The notes: generated by a model not told the origin, from the letters alone. DNA of 64,000 nt from Bradyrhizobium frederickii (GCF_004570865.1 NZ_SPQS01000009.1:62001-126000), one strand, 5' to 3'. Positions 1-8,848 are shown, counted from the first letter of the stretch. Numbers and translations are program-made.

Positions 1-1
1 G

Positions 2-28
2 AAGCGGTGCGACTCTTGCACACCGCTT
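2..28. repeat. short hairpin at left edge
   Basis: Bases 2-9 (AAGCGGTG) and 21-28 (CACCGCTT) are perfect inverted copies around an 11-base loop. The element is cut off by the window edge, so it may be part of a larger intergenic palindrome. There is no T-run, so it is not a clear terminator. Confidence 0.35.
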
Positions 29-50
29 GCTGAGCTACCCCTCTCCCCCG

Positions 51-73
51 CCCTCCCCCGCAAGGGGGGAGGG
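51..73. terminator. GC hairpin downstream of ompW-like gene
   Basis: A C-rich arm (51-59) pairs with a G-rich arm (64-73) around a short loop. It lies about 45 bases past the stop of the leftward OmpW gene. It belongs to the repetitive CCCTCCCC...GGGGAGGG family that recurs near 3.6-4.0, 13.7 and 20.9 kb. It may end transcription, but it lacks a U-tract. Confidence 0.4.
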
Positions 74-118
74 AGCGCAGGGTCGGCTGTGGTCACAGCT
101 CGTCTCCAAGCAACAATC

Positions 119-865
119 TCAGAACTTGTACGTCACGCCGGCGCCGACCAGCCACGGATCGATATGCGCGGTGCCGGTGACCGGCAGGCCGGAGACGGTG
201 GCGCTGTAATCCGGGCGCAGCCAGAGCTTCTTGACGTCGACGTTGAGACCCCAGTGCCGGTCGATCATGTAGTCGAAGCCGAACTGCACGGCGCCGCCCC
301 ATGCGTTGCTGACATGCAGGTTGGTGGTGGTGGCGACGATCGCGGGCGGACCGACGATCGCGGAAGGCGTATTGCGGGCGGAAGTGTTGAAGAACACGGT
401 GTAGTTCACGCCGGCGCCGACATAGGGCTTGAACGCGCCGAACTGGTCGAAGTGATATTGCAGCGTCAGGGTCGGCGGCAGCAGCGTGGTCTTGCCGATC
501 GGCAGGTTTGCGAGCGAGCCGGTGCCGTTGATCGAGTGCCGGGTCACGCCGAGGATCAGCTCGGCCGCGATGTTCTTGGTGAAGAAATAGCTGATGTCGA
601 GCTCGGGGACGACCTGGTCGCTGATCGAGAGGCCGGAATTCGGCGAGGACAGCGAGGGCACGCCCGCCACATTGACGGTCGAGCTGCCGCCATCCGGCAA
701 CACGCCGAGCACGCGCAGGCGCACCATCCACGGATTGAATGCCTCCACCGGCGGCGGCGCCTTCTTGTAGACAGGCAAATCGGCAGCTTGCACCGATGCA
801 AACGTGCCCGCCAGCATCGCGCCAAAAGTCGCAAGCCGCGCCAGGTTTCTTGTCGTTCTCTGCAT
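119..865 (-). CDS. OmpW-family outer-membrane beta-barrel protein
   Basis: Predicted 248-residue OmpW-type porin, an eight-stranded barrel for small hydrophobic molecules. A signal peptide of about 28 residues ends near VQA-AD. The mature start DLPVYKKAPPPVEAFNPW has the usual OmpW opening (trunk 'NPWMVRLRVLGVLPD'). The body shows alternating barrel strands, the family phrase PELDISYFFTKNIAAELI and the terminal phrase GAGVTYKF, which ends in Phe as outer-membrane proteins do. The start at 865 is chosen because AAGGGG lies six bases upstream; an in-frame ATG at 895 adds ten charged residues and weakens the signal peptide. The gene is monocistronic and is followed by a GC hairpin. The ligand is unknown. 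Confidence 0.88.
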   Translation of the reverse strand: MQRTTRNLARLATFGAMLAGTFASVQAADLPVYKKAPPPVEAFNPWMVRLRVLGVLPDGGSSTVNVAGVPSLSSPNSGLSISDQVVPELDISYFFTKNIAAELILGVTRHSINGTGSLANLPIGKTTLLPPTLTLQYHFDQFGAFKPYVGAGVNYTVFFNTSARNTPSAIVGPPAIVATTTNLHVSNAWGGAVQFGFDYMIDRHWGLNVDVKKLWLRPDYSATVSGLPVTGTAHIDPWLVGAGVTYKF

Positions 866-1056
866 TTCAATCCCCTTCAGCCATCTCTCGCGCATCGTTG
901 CGCGACATGAGCGTCAGAGCAGAAAGGGGACGCTGGAGGATTTGATCTCGATCAATTCAGGCGGACGCCGCCACGATTTGGCCACGGCGTTGCATATGTG
1001 TCACGAAAACCAGGCAGGCGAGACGCGCTGGCGGCAACATAGTGCCCCCCCACACG

Positions 1057-1326
1057 TCAAGGCCGCTCGGGATGGTTCAGCATGTATTCGCCGAGATCGC
1101 GCTGGCGGCGGTCGGCGCGCGCGGTGGCGGCGTTGCGCTGGACGTCGCGGTCCTTGCGGCAGGCCACGTATTCCGGCGAGCCCTGCGCATAGCCGCGGCT
1201 CTGGCACACCGCGTCGTCATCGTCACCGCCCACCGCCACCGTATTCTGGTAGCGCGCGGAGCAGGCGGAAACAGCGGTGGCGAGCAGCACAGCTGCAAGC
1301 AGGCGCGGCGCGGCGGCAAGTGGCAT
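1057..1326 (-). CDS. small lipoprotein, unknown function
   Basis: 89 residues. The N-terminus is a lipoprotein signal: hydrophobic stretch LLAAVLLATAVSAC with lipobox VSAC, giving lipidated Cys22. The mature part is short, polar and rich in Arg, Asp and Ala, and holds two further cysteines (AVCQSRGY and YVACRKDRD) that could pair. The sequence SRGYAQGSPEYVACRKDRDV looks like the short 'CxxxGxxxGTxxYxxC' lipoproteins common in Rhizobiales. No catalytic motif is visible. It stands alone between OmpW and the repeat that follows the propionyl-CoA synthetase gene. The product is probably tethered to the inner or outer membrane; the role is unknown. Confidence 0.7.
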   Translation of the reverse strand: MPLAAAPRLLAAVLLATAVSACSARYQNTVAVGGDDDDAVCQSRGYAQGSPEYVACRKDRDVQRNAATARADRRQRDLGEYMLNHPERP

Positions 1327-1403
1327 ACAAGGTCCCCTATTGGCCGGCCCTGTTTAGCGCGGAATACGGAGATTGTAAGTCCCTGGACGCTATTCCACGC
1401 ACG

Positions 1404-1508
1404 CTGTCATTCCCTGCGAAAGCGGGGAATCCAGCACGCCGCGGCCTATCGGCTCCAGCATCGCCGTCTCTGGAATACTAGATCACCCGCTTTCGCGGGT
1501 GATGACGG
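1404..1508. repeat. intergenic palindromic repeat, family A (copy 1)
   Basis: An imperfect inverted repeat of about 105 bases with outer arms TGTCATTCCC...GGGTGATGAC and inner GGAATCCAG / CTGGAATACT. The right half contains a strong hairpin (CACCCGCTTTCGCGGGTG). The same element occurs at 14796-14899 in the opposite orientation. It sits just past the stop of the prpE-like gene and could act as a terminator or RNA-stability element. Confidence 0.7.
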
Positions 1509-1561
1509 CGGCGTTGGGGGAGCGGTCCCGCGTCTCACTGGCGTGACCGCCAGAGAGAACC

Positions 1562-3472
1562 TCACACCCGTCCCTTCAGCGCCTCCCCGATCTCGTCGAG
1601 CGCCTTGGGATCCTCGATCGTCGCCGGCATGGTCCAGGACTCGCCGTCGGCGATCTTCTTGATGGTGCCGCGCAGAATCTTGCCGGAGCGCGTCTTGGGC
1701 AGGCGGCCGACGGTGATCGCGAGCTTGAAGGCGGCGACCGGGCCGAGCTTGTCGCGCACCAGCGCGATGATCTCCTTCTCGATCTCGGCCGGCGCCCGTT
1801 TCACGCCGGCCTTGAGCACCAGGAATCCGCAGGGCACCTCGCCCTTGATCGCGTCCTTGACGCCGAGCACGGCGCATTCGGCGACATCGGGATGCGAGGC
1901 CAGGATCTCCTCCATGCCGCCGGTGGAGAGCCGATGGCCGGCGACGTTGATGATGTCGTCGGTGCGGCCCATGACGAAGACATAGCCGTCCTCGTCCTTG
2001 TAGCCGGCATCCGAGGTTTTGTAGTAGCCGGGGAATTCGCTCAAATACGCTTCCTTGAAGCGCGTGTCCTGATTCCACAGCGTCGGCAGACAGCCCGGCG
2101 GCATCGGCAGCTTGATGACAATCGAGCCCATGGTGTTGGGGCCGACCGGCTTTGCCGCCTCGTCGACCACGTCGACCTGGTAGCCCGGCATCGGCACCGT
2201 CGGCGAGCCGTGCTTCACGGGCAGCATGCCGAGCCCGACCGGATTGCCGGCGATGCACCAGCCTGTCTCGGTCTGCCACCAATGGTCGATCACCGGCACC
2301 TTCAGCTGCGCTTCCGCCCATTCGACCGTCGGCGGATCGGCGCGCTCACCGGCGAGGAACAGGGTGCGGAATTTCGAGAGGTCGTATTGCCGGATGAACT
2401 TTCCTTCCGGATCCTCTTTCCGGATCGCGCGGAACGCGGTCGGCGCGGTGAACAATGCAACCGCCTTGTGCTCCGAGATCACGCGCCAGAACGCGCCGGC
2501 GTCGGGTGTGCCGACCGGCTTGCCCTCGTACATTATCGTCGTCGCGCCGTGCAGCAGCGGGCCGTAGACGATGTAGCTGTGGCCGACCACCCAGCCGATA
2601 TCGGAGCCGCACCACCACACCTCGCCCGGCTTGATGCCATAGAGGTTGAACATCGACCATTTCACCGCGACGAGATGGCCGCCATTGTCGCGCACGACGC
2701 CCTTCGGGACGCCCGTGGTGCCCGAGGTGTAGAGGATGTAGAGCGGATCGGTCGCGGCAACAGGCGCGCAAGCTGCCTTCTTGCCGTCATTCAGCGCCTT
2801 GCGGCGCAGGCTCGCCCAATCGTAGTCCCGGCCCGGCGTCAGATCGCAGGTGAGCTGCGGACGTTGCAGGACGATGCAGGCTTTCGGCTTGCTGCCGGCA
2901 AGCTTGACCGCCTCGTCGAGCAGCGGCTTGTACTGCACGATGCGGCCGGGCTCGATGCCGCAGCTTGCGGAGAGAATGAGTTTCGGCTGCGCGTCGTCGA
3001 TGCGGGTGGCGAGCTCCTTCGCTGCGAAGCCGCCGAACACCACGGAATGCACCGCCCCGATCCGCGCGCACGCGAGCATCGCGACCACGGCCTCCGGCAC
3101 CATCGGCATATAGAGGATGACACGATCGCCCTTGGCGACGCCGAAATCCTGCATGATCGCGGAGAGCGCCTGCACCTCGTCCAGCAGTTCGGCATAGGTA
3201 AGTTTGGTGACGCTGCCGGTCAGCGGCGAATCGTGGATCAGCGCGACCTGGTCGGCGCGGCCGCCTTCGACATGGCGGTCGAGCGCGTTGTAGCAGGTAT
3301 TGACGACACCGCCGGTGAACCAGCGGCCGTAGGTTCCTTGGCTTGGATCGAAGATCGACTTGGGCGGCTCGATCCAGTCGATGTCTTTGGCGGCCTCGGC
3401 CCAGAAGCCTTCGGGGTCGGCGAGCGAGCGTGCATGGACCTCGTGATAGAGACTCTTGCCCTGGATGTTCAT
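1562..3472 (-). CDS. prpE: propionyl-CoA synthetase (AMP-forming)
   Basis: 636-residue acyl-CoA synthetase of the Acs/PrpE type, which activates propionate (or acetate) with ATP and CoA through an acyl-adenylate. The order is N-terminal Acs domain, P-loop LYILYTSGTTGVPKGVV (about residues 240-255), the hallmark WWQTETGW, hinge YKTSDAGYKDEDGYVFVMGR, the CoA-site region INVAGHRLSTGGMEE and the acetylatable-lysine motif PKTRSGKILRGTIKK. The block PGCLPTLWNQD and the C-terminal sequence favour PrpE over acetyl-CoA synthetase. The start at 3472 (MNIQGKSLYHEVH) is preferred over an in-frame ATG at 3550, since family proteins begin here and GGGAG lies upstream. It stands alone, flanked by repeats. 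Specificity for propionate is inferred. Confidence 0.87.
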   Translation of the reverse strand: MNIQGKSLYHEVHARSLADPEGFWAEAAKDIDWIEPPKSIFDPSQGTYGRWFTGGVVNTCYNALDRHVEGGRADQVALIHDSPLTGSVTKLTYAELLDEVQALSAIMQDFGVAKGDRVILYMPMVPEAVVAMLACARIGAVHSVVFGGFAAKELATRIDDAQPKLILSASCGIEPGRIVQYKPLLDEAVKLAGSKPKACIVLQRPQLTCDLTPGRDYDWASLRRKALNDGKKAACAPVAATDPLYILYTSGTTGVPKGVVRDNGGHLVAVKWSMFNLYGIKPGEVWWCGSDIGWVVGHSYIVYGPLLHGATTIMYEGKPVGTPDAGAFWRVISEHKAVALFTAPTAFRAIRKEDPEGKFIRQYDLSKFRTLFLAGERADPPTVEWAEAQLKVPVIDHWWQTETGWCIAGNPVGLGMLPVKHGSPTVPMPGYQVDVVDEAAKPVGPNTMGSIVIKLPMPPGCLPTLWNQDTRFKEAYLSEFPGYYKTSDAGYKDEDGYVFVMGRTDDIINVAGHRLSTGGMEEILASHPDVAECAVLGVKDAIKGEVPCGFLVLKAGVKRAPAEIEKEIIALVRDKLGPVAAFKLAITVGRLPKTRSGKILRGTIKKIADGESWTMPATIEDPKALDEIGEALKGRV

Positions 3473-3550
3473 TCCCGCGCTCCCGTTCCCTTTATTCGGC
3501 TGGGCCCGAACCTCGTGGCAGGACAGACGCCCCGCCATGACCAGGATCAA

Positions 3551-4035
3551 TGCCGGCCTTGTTTGAGGGCTATTTTCCCGGGAACGGGCCGCGGTTCAAG
3601 CTGAAAAGGATGCATCTTCTCCCTCTCCCCGTTCTTGCGGGTCGCAACGAGCTCCGCTCGCGCTGAGAGGGTCGGGGGCTGCATCCGCGGTCACGGTGAG
3701 GGTTGGACGCGCGCAGAGTCCCCTCACCCGCAGGCGGAAGGGCTATTGCATATGAATTACACGAGGACTGTCTGCAGGCTTGCTCCGCCTCTCCCGCTTG
3801 CGGGGAGAGGCCGACGCGCTCGCAGAGCGCGGCGGGTGAGGGCTCTCGCCGCACGGGGACATCCTCAGTTATTCTCAATAGTCCCTGCGCGGAGACACCC
3901 TCTCCCCAACCCTCTCAGCGCGAGCGAAGCTCGTCGCGCCCCGCACGCGGGGGAGGGAGCCCACTGCCGATGCCGCTGCATCAGGCACATCATATGCGAT
4001 TGCCCCGTCGAAAGCGGGGAGAGGCGAAGGGGCGA
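3551..4035. repeat. repeat-rich intergenic region with nested GC palindromes
   Basis: About 480 bases without a credible gene. It holds several 'CTCTCCC...GGGAGAG' hairpins (for example 3788-3811) and a long-range inverted pair: 3647-3672 and 3908-3934 are near-perfect reverse complements of about 26 bases. This is a cluster or tandem insertion of the same intergenic repeat family seen at 13.6-13.7 and 20.8-20.96 kb. The promoter of the prpE-like gene must lie here, but I see no clear box. Confidence 0.6.
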
Positions 4036-5427
4036 TCAACTGTCCATCGCATTCAGCCGCAGCAAGCGATCCTGCATGACCTTCTTCAGATCATAGCCGG
4101 GGCGACGGAAGCTCGCATCGCGCGTGACGAGGAAATCGCGCTGGGACTTGCGCAGGCCTTCCGCCGCGCGCTTGCTTGCGGATTTCAGCACACGCTCGTA
4201 AGCCTCGGCGATCTGGCGGTCAAGCACGCCAAGCTGCGGATCGGCGCAGATCACTTGCTCGACCTCGCGCTTCGCGGTGGCGCAATCGAATGACGGACCG
4301 CGATCATCGGCCGAGCGCGCATGAATAGGGCCCGGGGACGCCGCGCCGAATTTCGCGATCTCGGCGATCGTGGCCCGGCGGCCATTCGCGGCGTTCTCGT
4401 TGCCGGGGTCGAGCTTCAGCGCCATCTCGTAGTCCGCCAGCGCCTTCTTACGCTCGCCCATCTTCTTGTAGAGCACGGCGCGGTTGTTGTAGGTCTTCGC
4501 GAAATTCGGATCGAGCTTCAGCGCCGCCTCGTAGTCGCTCAGCGCGGCCCCGAGCTCGCCCTTGAATTGATAGGAATCGCCGCGGTTGGTCAGGAAGTTG
4601 GCGCGCGGCTCCCGCCGGATCGCCAGGTCGTAATCGGCAATGGCCTTGTCGTACTCGCCCATCGCCGCATAGATCAGGCCGCGGTTGTCGTAATACTCCG
4701 GCACCTTGGGATCGAGCCTGATCGCCTCGCCGTCATCGGCGAGCGCCTTGTCGAGCTGGCCGAGCTTCTTATAGGCCGCTCCACGATTGGTATAGGTGCG
4801 GGGCCGGTCGGGGTCGAGCCGCAAGGCCTCGTCGAAATTCCGGATCGCCTTTTCGTTGTCGCCGCCGAGATAGTGGGCCACGCCGCGGTCGGACCAGGCC
4901 TGCGCAAAGTCCGGCTTCAGCTTGATCGCCTGGTCGTAGTCGGCGAGCGCGCGGTCGAGCCGGCGCTGATTGGTGTAGACGATACCGCGCAGCTCGTAGG
5001 CCTCTGCGTCTGCGGGATCGAGCTCGATCGCCTTGCTGAGGTCGGCCGCGGCGCGGTTGAGATCGCCGCCGGCCTCGCGCAGGAGGTCACCGCGCAGGCG
5101 CCAGGCCTTCGCATTCCTGCCGTCGAGCGCAATGGCGCGGTCGATGTCCCGTAACGCCTGGGTGAGGCCGCCCAACGTCCGGGCATGGGCGTCGGCGCGA
5201 ACCAGCAGGGCCGCGGCACGATCGGAGGCGGGATTGGCGGTCTGGTCGATGATAGCCGTGCAGGCGGGCATCAGCTCCGCTGGAGCAGCCTTGCTGCCCA
5301 TCACGCAGTCGGTACCGGCCGAGGCCGGCGCAGCGAGGACAAGGCTCATGGCAGCGCTGAGAAGCAAGGCGCGAAACGAGCTTTTGGCAAGCGAAAGCGC
5401 TTGCGCGGAAGGATGCGTGCCGCACAT
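4036..5427 (-). CDS. exported TPR protein with C-terminal LprI-like (DUF1311) domain
   Basis: 463 residues. A signal peptide (about residues 19-37, cleavage near ASA-GT) sends it to the periplasm. Residues 80-345 are consecutive 34-residue TPR units (for example YTNQRRLDRALADYDQAIKL and YNNRAVLYKKMGERKKALAD). The last ~90 residues form a lysozyme-inhibitor-LprI-like domain with two cysteines (FDCATAKREVEQVICADPQL) and the ending RRPGYDLKKVMQDRLLRL. TPRs usually scaffold protein contacts; DUF1311 domains are known from YecT and LprI. The neighbouring leftward gene is a shorter paralogue with the same C-terminal domain, so the pair arose by duplication. A role in envelope stress or lysozyme resistance is only an inference. 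Confidence 0.8.
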   Translation of the reverse strand: MCGTHPSAQALSLAKSSFRALLLSAAMSLVLAAPASAGTDCVMGSKAAPAELMPACTAIIDQTANPASDRAAALLVRADAHARTLGGLTQALRDIDRAIALDGRNAKAWRLRGDLLREAGGDLNRAAADLSKAIELDPADAEAYELRGIVYTNQRRLDRALADYDQAIKLKPDFAQAWSDRGVAHYLGGDNEKAIRNFDEALRLDPDRPRTYTNRGAAYKKLGQLDKALADDGEAIRLDPKVPEYYDNRGLIYAAMGEYDKAIADYDLAIRREPRANFLTNRGDSYQFKGELGAALSDYEAALKLDPNFAKTYNNRAVLYKKMGERKKALADYEMALKLDPGNENAANGRRATIAEIAKFGAASPGPIHARSADDRGPSFDCATAKREVEQVICADPQLGVLDRQIAEAYERVLKSASKRAAEGLRKSQRDFLVTRDASFRRPGYDLKKVMQDRLLRLNAMDS

Positions 5428-5512
5428 GGCAGATTGCTCCGTGACGTCAGGTTTTCACCATTGTCGCGTCGGGCACGGAATGGGTTCAATTCGGGCTGGC
5501 TGGGAGCGCCCC

Positions 5513-5552
5513 GCTGCATCACTCCCTGCCCCGCTTGCGGGAGGGGCGAACA
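5513..5552. terminator. GC hairpin between paired TPR/LprI genes
   Basis: CCCCGCTTGCGGG-type hairpin (core CCGCTTGCGG) directly after the stop of the upstream leftward gene. It belongs to the genome-wide GC palindrome family. It could partly insulate the two paralogues. Confidence 0.35.
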
Positions 5553-5556
5553 GGCC

Positions 5557-6321
5557 TCAATACCCGTCTACCCCGTTGATCTGTTGCAGCCGCTCCTGCA
5601 TCGCCTTCTTCAGATCATAGCCCGGCCGGCCGTACGCCGCATTGCGGCGGGCGATGAACGCGTCCTGCTCGCGCTGGAGCCTCCTGGCCTCCGCCGGATT
5701 GGGCGCTTCCCGAACCGCACGCGCGCTCGACCCGAAAATCTCGCGGTCGAGATCGGCCAGCTCGCGATTTCTGCAGATCGCCTTCTCCACGGCCCGGACC
5801 GCATTCCGGCAATTGAAGCTGGGCTTGCCGGCGACGGCCATCTGCGCGCCGATGCGCTCGAGCTCGCGCGCCATCGCCTTGTGATTGGCCTTGGCCTTCT
5901 CGTGGTTCGGATCGATCTTCAGGGCCGCGCCGAAATCCTGCACCGCCTTGGGCTTGTCGCCCTTCCTGAGCCAGAGCTCGCCGCGCGCATTGAAGATGTC
6001 GGCAAGCGTGGGATCGAGCAGGAGAACGCGGCTGTCGTCAGCGATGGCGCGGTCGACCTGATCGTGCCGCGCATAGAGCGCCGCGCGCGCGACCAGCGCC
6101 TTGATCAGATCCCCCTTGGCGGTCTTCTCGTTGTCGATCACGGCGGCGCAGGCCGTGGCGGCCCTGTCCATGTCGTCGGCCGCGGCCGCCGCGAGACATG
6201 ATTCAACATCGACCTTGATCACCGCAGCCGGCTCGCCGCCGGTCGCAGCCTGGGCGGCGCCGAGCGAGAGCGCGCAAAGCAATACGGCACCTGACGATTG
6301 AATGAGTTTTTGAAAACGCAT
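5557..6321 (-). CDS. exported TPR protein with LprI-like C-terminal domain, paralogue of next gene
   Basis: 254 residues from the start at 6321. The signal peptide MRFQKLIQSSGAVLLCALSL is followed by AAQAAT. Two to three TPR-like helix pairs (about residues 70-150, for example IFNARGELWLRKGDKPKAVQ) come before a DUF1311/LprI-like domain with conserved cysteines (FNCRNAVRAVEKAICRNREL) and the ending GRPGYDLKKAMQERLQQI. That ending matches the other TPR/LprI protein almost residue for residue. An in-frame start at 6396 would add 25 basic residues and spoil the signal peptide. The likely location is the periplasm. Function is unknown. Confidence 0.78.
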   Translation of the reverse strand: MRFQKLIQSSGAVLLCALSLGAAQAATGGEPAAVIKVDVESCLAAAAADDMDRAATACAAVIDNEKTAKGDLIKALVARAALYARHDQVDRAIADDSRVLLLDPTLADIFNARGELWLRKGDKPKAVQDFGAALKIDPNHEKAKANHKAMARELERIGAQMAVAGKPSFNCRNAVRAVEKAICRNRELADLDREIFGSSARAVREAPNPAEARRLQREQDAFIARRNAAYGRPGYDLKKAMQERLQQINGVDGY

Positions 6322-6459
6322 GCTCGTTGCAGTCGGAAGTCTTGCTTTCGGCGTTGCTCTCGGTCTTGCCTTACGCCTTGCCTCGGGACCGTACAATCCA
6401 TCATACGGCCGGATTGGTGCTAGCTTGTGGTGCCGCTCACATCGGTTTCGGGGATCATC

Positions 6460-8004
6460 GTGTCGACATTCGAATGGATCATCGTGCTTCTGCTCGGCGC
6501 CGTTGCCTTATCGGCGCTGGCGCGGCGGATCAAGGTCCCCTACCCGACCTTTCTCGCCATCGGCGGCGCGCTGATCGCCTTCGTGCCGTCCAGTCCGTCC
6601 TGGACGCTGGAGCCCGATCTCGCACTGGCCCTTTTTGTCGCACCGGTCCTGCTCGACGCCGCGTTCGACACCTCGCTGCGCGATCTGCGCAACAATTGGG
6701 TTCCGGTCTCGACCCTGGTCGTCGCCGCGGTCGGCCTGACCACGGCCGGCGTCGCCTTCGTGGCGCACCGGCTGATGCCCGACATGCCCTGGGCCGCCGC
6801 GGTTGCGCTCGGCGCCATCGTGGCGCCGCCCGATGCCGCCGCCGCGGTCGCGATCCTGAGCCAGGTCAAGCTTCCCCACCGCATGGTGAAGGTCCTGGAG
6901 GGCGAAAGCCTGCTCAACGATGCGAGCGCGCTTCTGATCTATCGCATCGCGGTCGGCGCGGTCGCCACCGAACATCTGACGTGGAGCCAGGTTGCGCCGA
7001 CCATGGCGCTGGCCCTGGTCGGCAGCGTGATCGCCGGCCTGCTCGCGGGCCGCATCATTCCCCCGATCATGGAGCGGGTGACGGAGGCGCCGAGCGCCAT
7101 CATCGTGCAGTTCGCCACCACCTTCTTGATCTGGATCGGCGCCGAGCATCTCGGCCTCTCCGGCATCCTCACCATCGTGGTCTATGCCATGACGATAGCG
7201 CGCTCGGCCGGGCTGCGCATGCCGGCGCGGCTGCGGGTGCCGTCCTACGCGGTCTGGGAGACCACGGTGTTCGTGCTCAACGTGCTCGCCTTCATGCTGA
7301 TCGGCATGCAGATGCGGCCGATCTGGACCCGCCTCGACGCGGACGTGCGCTGGGAATATTGCGTGGCCGCGGCCTGGATCCTGCTCACCGTGGTGCTGGT
7401 CCGGCTGCTCTGGGTGACGTTCTATCGCACGATCTTGCGTGTGCTGGTCGCGCAGGGGATCTATCATCCGAAGGACCCCAAGACCGTGGCCTCGGCCAAG
7501 GGCGGGCTCATCATCTCCTGGTGCGGCATGCGCGGCCTCGTGACGCTCGCCACCGCCTTCGCGCTGCCGGAGAATTTTCCCCAGCGCGACTTCATCGTCT
7601 TCACCGCCTTTGCCGTGGTGCTGGGATCGCTGGTGATCCAGGGCCTGACGCTGCGGCCGCTGATCCTGGCGTTCGGCCTCAAGGACGACGATCCCGTCGG
7701 CACCGAGGTCGCGCAGGCGCGCGCCGTCGCCTATCGCGCCGCGCTCGATGCGATCGAGAGCGATCCGTCCGAGGAGGCGGAGATCCTGCGCCTCGAATAT
7801 CGCGCCATCCTGATGCAGGCCGGGAACGATCCCAATGGCGGCATCGCCAACGGCGAACTGCCGGCCGATCCGCTGCGCCGCCGCGCCATCGAGGCCGCGC
7901 GCAAAGCGATCTTCGACCTCCGCGCCACCGAGGTGATCGGCGACGATGCCTTCCACCGCATCGAAGAGGAGCTCGATCGCGCAGAATTGAGCGCGGGGGG
8001 ATAA
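6460..8004 (+). CDS. CPA1-family Na+/H+ antiporter
   Basis: 514-residue inner-membrane cation/proton exchanger (NhaP-like, CPA1). About 12 hydrophobic segments fill residues 1-405. The ion-site signature is AIVAPPDAAAAVAIL (TM5 region, with the Asp) and the following LLNDASALL matches the 'ESLLNDA' motif typical of CPA1. WCGMRGLVTLATAFALP is the conserved 'GxRGxxxLAxA' segment. A cytoplasmic helical tail of about 110 residues follows. The GTG start at 6460 is preferred because GGGGA lies five bases upstream; a GTG at 6427 is possible and adds 11 residues. It is transcribed away from the TPR gene and is followed closely by a small membrane-protein gene. It likely serves pH or sodium homeostasis. 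Confidence 0.87.
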   Translation: MSTFEWIIVLLLGAVALSALARRIKVPYPTFLAIGGALIAFVPSSPSWTLEPDLALALFVAPVLLDAAFDTSLRDLRNNWVPVSTLVVAAVGLTTAGVAFVAHRLMPDMPWAAAVALGAIVAPPDAAAAVAILSQVKLPHRMVKVLEGESLLNDASALLIYRIAVGAVATEHLTWSQVAPTMALALVGSVIAGLLAGRIIPPIMERVTEAPSAIIVQFATTFLIWIGAEHLGLSGILTIVVYAMTIARSAGLRMPARLRVPSYAVWETTVFVLNVLAFMLIGMQMRPIWTRLDADVRWEYCVAAAWILLTVVLVRLLWVTFYRTILRVLVAQGIYHPKDPKTVASAKGGLIISWCGMRGLVTLATAFALPENFPQRDFIVFTAFAVVLGSLVIQGLTLRPLILAFGLKDDDPVGTEVAQARAVAYRAALDAIESDPSEEAEILRLEYRAILMQAGNDPNGGIANGELPADPLRRRAIEAARKAIFDLRATEVIGDDAFHRIEEELDRAELSAGG

Positions 8005-8020
8005 ATCGAAGGCGACGGCG

Positions 8021-8830
8021 GTGTTTGAACCAAACGCCAGCTTCCCAGACTCACTCCAGATGACGACCCTGACCGACGACCGTCGTGTACGCGCGCGTGA
8101 TGCGTCGCCTGCACGATATTTTTATCTGCACATGGCCCTGGCCTGCGCGGCCACCGCGTTTCTCGGTTTCGCGCCGACCTATTGGGTGCCGCTCGCCCAC
8201 CGGACGCTGTCCGCCAGCCCCGTGATTCATTTTCACGGGCTCTTGTTCTTCACCTGGTCGCTTTATTACGTGCTGCAGACCTGGCTCGCGGCCTCGGGCC
8301 GCGTGGTCAATCACCGTTCGCTCGGCATTGCCGGCGTGTCGCTCGCAACCGCAATGACGATCTTCGGCTTCCTCGCCTCGGTGCACGTGATGCAGCAATC
8401 CGCCGCGCTCGGGCAGCGCGAGGCCGGCATCAGCTTCTCGATCGTGCCGATGAGCGGGATCGCGTTCTTCGCGATCGTGTTCGTGCTTGCGATCATGAAC
8501 ACGCGCAGGCCCGAGGTTCACAAGCGGTTGATGCTGCTGGCTGCGGTCTCGATCCTCGACGCCGCCATCGCGCGCTGGTTCCTGACCTTCCTGGCGCCTC
8601 CCGGACCGCCCGGCCCGCCGCCGGTGCCGGTGACGATCGCGCCGGCCGTCGTCGCCTCGCTCCTGCTCGTCGTCGCCATGGTGCGCGACTGGCGCGCCGA
8701 AGGCCGCGTGCATCCGGTCTACATCTACGGCACGCTGGCGCTGCTGGCGGTGAAGATGCTGAACTGGCCGGTCAGCGAGAGTGCGGCGTGGCATTCGTTC
8801 GCCGGCGGGATTCTGGCGCTGGCGCAGTGA
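8021..8830 (+). CDS. multi-pass membrane protein, unknown function
   Basis: 269 residues with about seven hydrophobic segments. Conserved-looking histidines sit at membrane edges (SPVIHFHGLLFF, VVNHRSLGI, RPEVHKRLMLLA), a pattern seen in small haem- or quinone-related membrane families such as DUF2306/DUF420, but I cannot place it firmly. It has a proline-rich loop (PPGPPGPPPVPV). A GTG at 8021 has GAAGG upstream; an ATG at 8060 is an alternative that removes 13 residues. It begins 16 bases after the antiporter gene and probably shares its transcript. Function is unknown. Confidence 0.65.
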   Translation: MFEPNASFPDSLQMTTLTDDRRVRARDASPARYFYLHMALACAATAFLGFAPTYWVPLAHRTLSASPVIHFHGLLFFTWSLYYVLQTWLAASGRVVNHRSLGIAGVSLATAMTIFGFLASVHVMQQSAALGQREAGISFSIVPMSGIAFFAIVFVLAIMNTRRPEVHKRLMLLAAVSILDAAIARWFLTFLAPPGPPGPPPVPVTIAPAVVASLLLVVAMVRDWRAEGRVHPVYIYGTLALLAVKMLNWPVSESAAWHSFAGGILALAQ

Positions 8831-8848
8831 GGGCGCCACAACCTCCGC

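Noticed and set aside
1892..3604. Long open frame (570 codons) antisense to the propionyl-CoA synthetase gene
   Set aside because: It lies opposite a well-conserved gene and is Arg/Asp/His-rich as expected of a high-GC shadow; no motif.
3647..3934. CRISPR array
   Set aside because: The arms are inverted, not direct, and there is no regular spacer pattern.
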